DNA of 64,000 nt from Cytospora piceicola (Eukaryota > Ascomycota > Sordariomycetes > Diaporthales > Cytosporaceae). Shown here one piece after another: positions 56,593-64,000 of this stretch. Positions within the stretch are counted from its first letter, which is position 1, and each line of letters begins with the position of its first letter. Both the position numbers and the translations under genes were made by a program. The notes beneath the pieces are model-generated. The model had not been told where the DNA came from and ran no database searches. It saw nothing but the letters and a program-made list of their open reading frames with translations. The stretch lies in contig JALQBC010000003.1 in assembly GCA_023375675.1 (NCBI GenBank), positions 62,001 through 126,000 on the forward strand. The letters are read 5' to 3'.

Positions 56593-57750
56593 GGCGAGCC
56601 ACGATGGGGAGGGGGGATGTGCGAAAATATGCCACCTAGTCGCTAGCTATATCTATCATCTGAGAGGTTTGAGATGTGTTAGGTTAAAGAAGAGGCGTCA
56701 TAATTCGGAGTTTATTGACCAAGGGGTTCGAGCACGTTTCGTGCCTGCAGGAGGGAGGCAGGGGTCAACTGATGGAGGGGTGTTTTACCAAGGGAGAGTG
56801 AGGGCCGCGCTTATCCCTTTCCTACTACAGCAGCCCCCCACGACCATCCCCTTCTCCTCCCGAAGTCGGTATCTGCAGTCTACGACACGGGATAATAACA
56901 CGCATACACACAAGCTGACAAGACATAATGTCTTGTACTCCCGAGACTAGACCTCGACCTCCACAAACTCCAGAGGAGTGAACGAGACGCTCATTGGGAC
57001 GAAGTCGAGTCTAGTTGGGTTAGTGTTGGCACCGGCCGCCCCAGCACGGCAGACTAAGACTCTTAGTATGCAGTACACATATTAGACAAGCCAGACAAGC
57101 CTGACAAGATCAAGCGGCCTATGCGTTCAGTCTGTGTCATTATTTGACTAGTATTTGAGGTCTACGTGGCGGTTCTCAAGACCACAGACTGAGTGACCTC
57201 CTGACATGTGCCAGAGCTGTTATTCATCTGCCCCCAACCGTGATCGCACTGTGGCGAGCCTCTTTGGGTACGAAGTCGAGTGACTCCTGTAGCATGTTGG
57301 GCTGAGATGTAAGCCATTTAGAAGTGTTGGACTGACTGCTTTTGCTTGGATCGCGTTGCCATTGGACTGGTTTGTGATTGGTTTGATCCTGTCGCCGCCG
57401 GGTAATCTCTGTGCCCTGGACGGCTCGAATATGGCCAATGAACGAGATGACCGTCTGTGTGGTGCTATTTGCACCTGGAAACCCGAAGTGCTGTGTGCCA
57501 TCGATCGCTTCTGTTGTTGTTGGGTGAAGTGCAACGACGGTGGCCTGGCTTGGATTGGAGTTGATTGGGTTGCCACTGTTTCAAGCACCTCCTTCAGTTC
57601 TGCCTCCCTCCCATTGGTTTTTCTTCTTCTATTTATTTCCTCTTTCTCCTGGTTCCCTCCCTTCTCTTTCCCGGCATCCTCGCATAATCCTTACCTCTTG
57701 GACATCTCTTGGTGACACGTAGTCCCCTCCTCCCACCCAACGGATACCGC
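56593..57750. other. intergenic region
   Basis: Promoter of the glycosyltransferase-like gene and flank of the next weak gene. The part at 57590-57690 is CT-rich like a transcribed leader on the plus strand. No gene is supported. Confidence 0.4.
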
Positions 57751-58532
57751 TCAACCGACTCGAGCGCGGACTGTTGAGCCTCTTCCGGAGTTGACCTTGT
57801 AAGGTAGCGAACTCTCTCTGGACCGATGACCAGCGGGCCATGAACACTGACGACCTTCGTGCTTTTGCGGCCTGCCTCGGAGACAAAGCAAGAAAGACCT
57901 GCAAGTCAGAAACCGCAAGTCCAACCGACCTACCTCGACCAGCCCATCAGCAGGACTCCGCCTAACAAGCTCGCCCTCCCAACCAGGACCTGGAGACACC
58001 GATTCGAACCAGTGCCGGACCAAGTGGACCGCCAGACTCGACCCACGACCTTTTCTCCAGTCCCCGCAACCACGACCAACGGCAGCCACTTTCTCCTTTA
58101 GTACCTTGACAGCGCGAATGGTCGAGGACGAGTCTCGTTGTAAATCGCGAGCGCACATGAAAATATTTGGGAGTGTTCTTCTCTCCAGGGATGCCGCAAA
58201 CCAGGGCCGGTCTCCCGCGTCGAAGTCGCGTGCCGGATTCTGAATGCTGTGGTCAGCCGTTGCAGATAATATACTAGGGGATAGGGAAGGACTCACCAAT
58301 TTCTTCAGGCAAGCGGAGGGGAAACCCGGCCTGGTTCCCCCCGGAGAGAACAAGTGTGTGCTCGCAGTTTCGTCGTCGCGCAGTTGTGGTGGAGGTCGTC
58401 TTATGCCGTTGTTTAACGCAGGTTGGCCGGAGGATCGTGGATCTTGAGACCGCTCATGTCCGCTTGAAGCGACATTCTGGATCTCCTCGGTGATCCTAGA
58501 GCCTGGTCGATAAGAACAGGGCTTGTTAGTCA
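57751..58532 (-). CDS. possible minus-strand gene, product unknown
   Basis: A frame on the minus strand stays open across this stretch (about 260 codons). Inside it lies a textbook fungal intron, 58296-58240: GTGAGT donor, CTGAC branch, CAG acceptor, 57 bp. Because its length is a multiple of three, the frame is open whether or not it is removed. Text on either side is protein-like: TASTHLFSPGGTRPGFPSACLKKL before and NPARDFDAGDRPWFAASLERR after. There is no ATG at the 5' end. A CTAAC branch and CAG acceptor near 58500 suggest an earlier exon, possibly the one containing KTDSNKTKTKQQATEEL (about 58550-58660). The region is GC-rich, so chance openness is possible. I do not recognise a domain. 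Confidence 0.3.
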
Positions 58533-60164
58533 AGGTCCTACCTTCAGGGTTGAGTGAGGAGGTTGCTGCCCTGCGGCTCTTCGTTGCAGGCCCTCTCTTG
58601 TCAGTTCCTCGGTAGCCTGTTGTTTTGTTTTCGTTTTGTTGCTGTCAGTTTTCATATCCCCCCCCCCCCCGTGTTCTGTGTTTTTGGCCAAGGTATTGCT
58701 TTGTAACTCGAGTCCGTTCGAGATGATGTTCCGTGCCCCGTCATGAGGCCTCCCTTCTCTCCTCCAACACCAGAACGATATGCACACATCATCTCTCTTC
58801 CATTCCTCCTTCCTCCTTCCTTCATCTACACATATAATAGTAACAATATTTTTATTTCTTTTAATGCTTCAAGGGTTTTACTTGGTTGTTTTGCTTTGTA
58901 ACGTCTGTCTCTCCTTTCCTCCACTGCCGAGGAGCCACCAAAGCCAATGAATTCGCGACCCGGCAGCAGATTCACTTCATGATCAAGAGCCTTGCAGAGG
59001 ATATCACACGCAGCTCATAAACGATCCCGGGCCCACTATCGAATTTCAGTGGGAGGATGGCTACGACTTGATGGCATGAGATTCGCCATGATCCAGTGAA
59101 GCCTGATTATGATAAATTCGGGCGACAGAAGTCTTTGAGATAGAGCCCTCGACCCTGTGGTAAAATGTTCGATGCCTTGATCGGTAGTATTGCGGGGTCA
59201 TGCGATTGTTAAGTGTAGTCACTGCAGACTGGAAGTGTCCTTTTTTATTGAACGGGGAACAGACGCTCGTTTCTCAGCTTTGGTGTATTTGGTCAACGGC
59301 CAGGAAAGCCTTGCCGGATAGGACCGGAGCCTCCAAGGTCGTAATAGTGGACTCAGGACAACATTGACAGCGGTTTCTCCATTCATGCACCATCAAGTAG
59401 CTCTGTCCCGGCTAGCGAATGGACAGTCCTGGCCGCCCCCTGCTACCATGTCACATCGAGGACCAGGCCAAAGTGGAGTGCACTTGGACAGAATATTACG
59501 GGCGAAGTACGTTGAGTATGTAACAGTACATGCCGGCCATTCCAAGCCAATTGGGACATTGCCCAGGTACTTGCTCCTGCTCTGACTCCTGGTCCAGTAC
59601 CTCCAGATGGTTTCCGGCGTACTCTGCCGGTCTCCCGGTTTGGCACCGTCTCCCTCCGCCGTAATCCTGCCACGGTCGGCTTCGTTTTGCATCTTGACGG
59701 CTCGAGCGATGGCTGAGCGAAGTTCCTTGCAGGGGACTCTTGCGAATGTGCCCGCCGGGATCGAATCGACAAAGTCTAACGGGATATGGAGGAAGTCCAC
59801 CTCCTTGTCGTCGTGTCGAACTGCTTAACATTACTGCGGGACGAACTTGACGAAGCAGTTCCGAAGAGACTCAGTGCTGGGCAACCTGGGATACATCCAA
59901 GTTGCGAAATATGTGGGCTGGATCGTACAGCTAAGGTCGAAGATGCCCGCGAATAGGCCATCATATAGCACATCTGGCATTGCAAGAATGCTCAGATATA
60001 TGTAGATCTGTTCAAATCAGCTGCAATTTCCGTCAAGAGCTGTCGATAGAGATACGCACATATGTCATGATATATATAAGCTTATCATGTGTTCCGCTTT
60101 CTCCCCCAAATAAAACCATTTGAACTCGCAGTAACCATCTCTTTTTCTCTGGAGACTTAGCTTT
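58533..60164. other. intergenic region with a C-run and one weak frame
   Basis: Contains a run of 13 C at 58658-58670. A minus-strand frame near 59815-59640 reads VDFLHIPLDFVDSIPAGTFA and has codon use like real genes, but lacks a start and fades after about 60 codons. It could be an exon of an unseen gene. Confidence 0.35.
58658..58670. repeat. poly-C run
   Basis: Thirteen consecutive C. This is a likely sequencing or length-variation hotspot. Confidence 0.7.
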
Positions 60165-60583
60165 TTACCCTCTTGAACCTGCGAGGCAGGGAACGAAGCA
60201 GCACGAGGAGAACCCTGACTGGGCTTTAGTCTTGGCCTGTACATCATCGTCGATATCGCTCCTCAAGGCCATCGCCTTGGCATGCGACTCGAGTCGGGCG
60301 TTTCGGTCGAACTCGTCGTACCGCTCGATGGGTACCCGTGGCGCCGTGCCACAGGGCTGGTCATAGAGGCTCGCAGGACGCCCCGTCTGACTGCCACACA
60401 GGGCCCGGGGGGTGCCAGAAGGAGTACCAGAGGGAGCGGGTGCACGAGGCACGCCCGAGACAGACTGCAGAGCAGTCGACAGAGCCCCCAGGTTGAACTT
60501 TGAGGTGGTGGGTCTCGCGGAGGTGTTCCAGAAGCCAAATCCGGTGCGCTTCTTCTCTGCCTTGCGTTGCTTGGAGCTGATCG
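60165..60583 (-). CDS. probable last exon of a gene with unresolved 5' end
   Basis: On the minus strand one frame runs from about 60583 to a stop at 60165 and gives about 137 residues: SSKQRKAEKKRTGFGFWNTS, NLGALSTALQSVSGVPRAP, IERYDEFDRNARLESHAKAM and a C-terminus SGFSSCCFVPCLAGSRG. Third codon positions are strongly G/C, as in the other genes, and the text is clearly protein-like. There is no ATG in frame and a TGA lies just upstream, so the exon must begin at an acceptor such as 60576 or 60583. I could not find the matching first exon: the ATG at about 60695 (MPQ, then GTCTCC) is in the wrong phase. The Cys-Cys near the end could be a lipidation site, which is speculative. I do not recognise the family. 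Confidence 0.5.
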
Positions 60584-62311
60584 CTCAGGCGGTGCAGGTG
60601 GTAGTGGTGTATATCTGGGGCCAAGTGCGTGAGGCCCAACCCTCTCTCCTGATGCCTTGCAGAATGCCCTCGGCTAAGCATTGTCGGAGACCTGTGGCAT
60701 TTTCTCTCGAAATTAGGATCAAAATGAATTTATATATCTTCAGAGATTTCGCATATATATAGAGTTACTCGAGTGTTTTTCGCCCTGAAGGTCTGCCTAC
60801 CCAGACACTGTAGACTGTGGGCCAGAAGAGATGGAAGTTTCTCAAGACACAACAATCCATCCAGTCGGCTCTTCTGCCATGATACTAGCAACAACACCAA
60901 TATCCCTTTATTGAGAATGGTGTATTTACGGCATCGAATTTCCGAGTGCCTTACATGGCCAGATCCAAGGTTCGCGGCCACAGAAACCACATTAGGGCGT
61001 AATTGAGATCGCAAATACTCCATGTTCCTAATTCCAATATATGTTAGCCAGATGATGTAGGAAACTCGGATTGGGCTCCCAACGAAATGGAGTAGACATG
61101 GACCAAAGAGCTGTGGTCTGTATTGCAACTTCTCTCCGAAGACCCATGTAAATACCTACTAGAAGCCTTCTCTTGTGTTTTTTCCGGACAGAACTCGAAG
61201 CGCACATCTCCCCCATCAAGAGCTCCAAGCTCCCAAGAAATCGACCGAGCCTGAGAGAATCCGAGCCTAGACACCCACACACGATATGCGATCTTGACTG
61301 CCCAGGTGCGAAGGGACTTCCCTCACTACTGCGCTGTGTACTTTGAAGACCACAGGAATTCGCCGCCCGGGAATAATATAACTAAACGGAAGCGAGGAGT
61401 CCGTACACTAAGTAGTCGAAATATAAGTATCTTGTGCCACACAGTGCAGTACAAACATTCCCCCTTGCGCACAACTTTGAGGAGAATGAATCTCCATCTC
61501 AAATGCTCCCAAAGAATACGCTTCCACAAAAGATAAAGTCCTTCCCAGGGATATGAATACCTTAGAGTGTGCCGTTGCAACCAAATAGTCAAGATGAAGG
61601 CGACATCCCAAGTCCACACGATGACATGAGGTTGGGAAAAGGGGCGTCACGTGCTCCTGCTTACGTTACTAACCCACCCACTGGTTTTGGCAATCATACA
61701 CCTCTTGTATGGCCCTCTGTATAAGAAAGCTTCCGCGACAAGGCGTGATAGAACGAGCGATGTTATCCCTCCAAAACAAAATAATATCTGCTTTACTGCC
61801 TAACGCATCGGCCATGAGACAGAACAACTGGGACTCTGAATGAATCTCCCAAATCCAACAGTCACTCCTTACTGCAAATAACCCAACCAAGTTCATGTGG
61901 AATATATTGATAACTCATATAAATACGCCAGTGATCATGATGCCTCCCAATGCCTATGCATGCTAATGTAATAAAATGAAAAAAACCACCAGAAAAGAAA
62001 AAAAAACACCAAGCCGAACGCTCGTGCTGAACCGTGACCCAATCCTAGTGACGGAGTTTTCCAAAATAAATCTCGCCCAGTTCATATATATGGTAGACAA
62101 AAGTGCATACCATGGAAGTTCCGAACGCCTGTGTGATCTTTTTGTTCCATGCCCTTAAAAAACAAAACTACCAACACTGTTTGACGTTATAGACAGGTGT
62201 CATCTCTCACGTCTTGCCTCTCCCATTTATTCAGGTGATCCAATATCGCATCAGAATAACCACCGACCTGGTCGTTTGCTTCGTTTCAAACCGTGATAAG
62301 AAAACATCATC
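60584..62311. other. intergenic region
   Basis: No gene supported. The part near 60700 may hold the missing first exon of the preceding gene. The right end is the 3' flank of the alpha-arrestin gene, AT-rich and A-rich near 61975-62010. Confidence 0.4.
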
Positions 62312-64000
62312 TTAGGTAGCGTTAGTGGTGCCATTCCTCCTGACCACCCCGGCCATGCTCAGCGAGAAGTTAGCTGGCGGCCGCTCGATTTCAAAGCTCC
62401 TGCTTGGCACCAGCCTTCCGCCAGGCGTCCGTGGGTTGGCAACATTGACCGTCCCGGCGCGGCTGACCGTCCTCGCTCGCTCAGAGGCGGAGTCCGAGTC
62501 GGACTCGACCTCCGTGTCTTCGCCATCGTCGTCATCCTGGTCATCGTCATGTGTAATCATAGCTTCTGCTGTACCGTCATGACCCGATCCATTGGCACCT
62601 GACAAGGAATAATCATCTATGTCCTGGCTGTCTAGAGGGTGCTCGTAGTCAGACAGCCGCTGGAAGTAATCAGCAAGGCCATCAACACTTGGTGTCCCAA
62701 CGACGATGTCGTAGTTGGGCGGAGGTGTGGCCGACTGCGGCGGCGGACTTTCGGCGTCGAATGGTGGCGGGTCGAAGGACGGGTAGCGAAGGAGGTGCAT
62801 CGGCCGAGGGTTGCATTCCTGATCTCGTAACCTTTGCAAAGGGTTGGCCGACGAGGAAGTCAAATTGCCTCCAGATTCGCTTGCCTCCGCGGCTGTTGGC
62901 GAGCTGAGGCTGGAATTGCCGTTGATCCCTTGGGCCGAGGTGTGCAGGTGAGCGGCTTGCGGTGGCATGGGTAGCGCAGTGTTGATCTGGTTAGCTTCAA
63001 CCAAGTTACCACTACCATTATCAGGAGTAGCACCAGAAGTCATGAACCGTGCATCAGGACAGCCACATGATGTCTGCATACGCCCCCCGGGGGAGTCTGG
63101 ACTGTCGTACTGGGGCAGGGCAGTGTTTGCCTGTGTCGCGCGGCAGTTGAGGACCGTAAAAGGCGAGTCGATGCTGATCTCAAAATGTCGACGCTTTTTG
63201 CCAGCGGGATCTTCTGGGTCCAAGCGAGAAATGCGCATCACAATCTTCATCCAGTGATACACATTGACGTTCTTCCAGCTGCAGTCTGGGTGCATCCTCA
63301 GCGACTTGTCCTTGGCCATCATCTCGCATGTTGGCATTTGCACGTTCATTTCCATCTCGGTCGAGGCCCAGTACGATTCAAGGCCCAGATCCAAGTCGCC
63401 AAGCAGATTATCGCTGGGCTCCGGCAGCGGCTGCGGCTGAGACTGCGTGCGTTGAGCGTCCATGGTCCTCCTCCTTTGTGCTGCTTCGCGGGCGTAGTGC
63501 CGCTCGTCGGGGGTCAGCTCGCCGCCGCTGAGAATGCGCAGCTCGCTGGAGTCGAATTGTTTGTCCATCGGCTTGCCGGCGGTTTTCTCAAGCAACAAAA
63601 TCTTCCTCCCGGGATCTTTCCTGGTCACCTTTCGGTCGTTGGTCCAGTATTCTATCGACTCCGTGACGAAGACTTTCAACTTGTGGACTTGCACCTTCGC
63701 CAGTGGCGTCAATTTGAAGGCGATGGGGATCTTTGCTCCGATGGGAAATGACTTCCCCGATATCATGATGTCGTAATGAAGTTGATCCTCCCACTGCCGA
63801 GATATCGAGATGGGCTCTGATGTCTCCAGAGAAAGCTGATCAGGGACGCGAATAATCGACACCTCCTTCGTTCCGTGAAGGTTTGGCTTGAAGGCACCAG
63901 CGCGCTCGACAGTTGTCTCGAGCTCCCATCGGACAGACCCATACTGAAGCTTGATGGTCTCCAGTTGATGGTGGTCGATGGGAAGTTCAAAGGAGTACTC
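62312..64000 (-). CDS. alpha-arrestin (ART-type ubiquitin ligase adaptor), N-terminus beyond the window
   Basis: The frame is open from the right edge (base 64000) to a stop at 62312, giving 562 residues of a longer protein. The first part reads EYSFELPIDHHQLETI, SVRWELETTVERAG and SIIRVPDQLSLETSEPI, which is the end of the arrestin N-domain. GKSFPIGAKIPIAFKLTPLAKVQV, VYHWMKIVMRISR and HFEISIDSPFTVL follow, from the arrestin C-domain. The tail is long, Ser/Pro/Asp-rich, and contains PPNY (about 62712-62723), a PPxY motif. Alpha-arrestins use PPxY to bind Rsp5/HulA-type ubiquitin ligases and direct plasma-membrane transporters to endocytosis. Acidic runs (DDDQDDDDGEDTEVESDSDS) lie near the C-terminus. 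No intron is visible in this portion. The paralogue (Aly-, Rod1- or CreD-like) cannot be fixed without the N-terminus. Confidence 0.88.
   Translation of the reverse strand, partial: EYSFELPIDHHQLETIKLQYGSVRWELETTVERAGAFKPNLHGTKEVSIIRVPDQLSLETSEPISISRQWEDQLHYDIMISGKSFPIGAKIPIAFKLTPLAKVQVHKLKVFVTESIEYWTNDRKVTRKDPGRKILLLEKTAGKPMDKQFDSSELRILSGGELTPDERHYAREAAQRRRTMDAQRTQSQPQPLPEPSDNLLGDLDLGLESYWASTEMEMNVQMPTCEMMAKDKSLRMHPDCSWKNVNVYHWMKIVMRISRLDPEDPAGKKRRHFEISIDSPFTVLNCRATQANTALPQYDSPDSPGGRMQTSCGCPDARFMTSGATPDNGSGNLVEANQINTALPMPPQAAHLHTSAQGINGNSSLSSPTAAEASESGGNLTSSSANPLQRLRDQECNPRPMHLLRYPSFDPPPFDAESPPPQSATPPPNYDIVVGTPSVDGLADYFQRLSDYEHPLDSQDIDDYSLSGANGSGHDGTAEAMITHDDDQDDDDGEDTEVESDSDSASERARTVSRAGTVNVANPRTPGGRLVPSRSFEIERPPANFSLSMAGVVRRNGTTNAT

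Noticed and set aside
1..64000. CRISPR arrays, rRNA, bacterial operons
   Set aside because: None seen; intron-containing genes show that this is eukaryotic nuclear DNA.

Overview
The window is nuclear DNA of a filamentous ascomycete, most likely a Sordariomycete. Genes lie on both strands with no operons, and are either intronless or cut by short introns (about 55-125 bp) that mostly end in AG and often carry a CTGAC or CTAAC branch site. A DHN-melanin scytalone dehydratase, a NACHT/STAND protein, an alpha-arrestin, DUF2293 and DUF3140/DUF2945 proteins, and a CpA-depleted AT-rich patch resembling repeat-induced point mutation (RIP) all fit. I cannot name the species.

Layout. 1-17.8 kb is gene-rich: the 5' end of a minus-strand gene (possibly NDUFAF6-like), a RAD5 helicase/ubiquitin ligase, scytalone dehydratase (SCD1), a DUF2293 protein, a kelch protein, an MFS transporter, an APC-family amino acid/choline-type permease with a probable GC-AG intron, and an ankyrin-like protein. 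17.8-22 kb is gene-poor and holds a 600-bp inverted-repeat element with perfect 34-bp ends and an AT-rich interior. 22-37.5 kb carries a FAR1-like DNA-binding protein with a polyQ tract, a PMC1-type calcium ATPase, a small unknown gene, a DUF3140/DUF2945 protein, a NACHT-type STAND gene broken by one in-frame stop, and an MFS sugar porter.

37.5-50.7 kb is a gene desert of about 13 kb with no recognisable coding sequence. It ends at a large C2H2 zinc-finger/fungal transcription-factor-domain gene. 54-64 kb holds a type II membrane protein resembling O-fucosyltransferases, two weakly supported minus-strand genes, and an alpha-arrestin cut by the window edge.

The genes do not form an evident biosynthetic cluster: no polyketide synthase or tailoring set accompanies SCD1. 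Most look like dispersed housekeeping, transport and regulatory genes. The most unusual items are the decayed STAND gene (TGG to TAG, plus loss of the Walker A lysine), the inverted-repeat element whose ends escaped the mutation seen in its interior, and a 10-bp palindrome, TACCTAGGTA, that occurs 13 times, always outside the genes.
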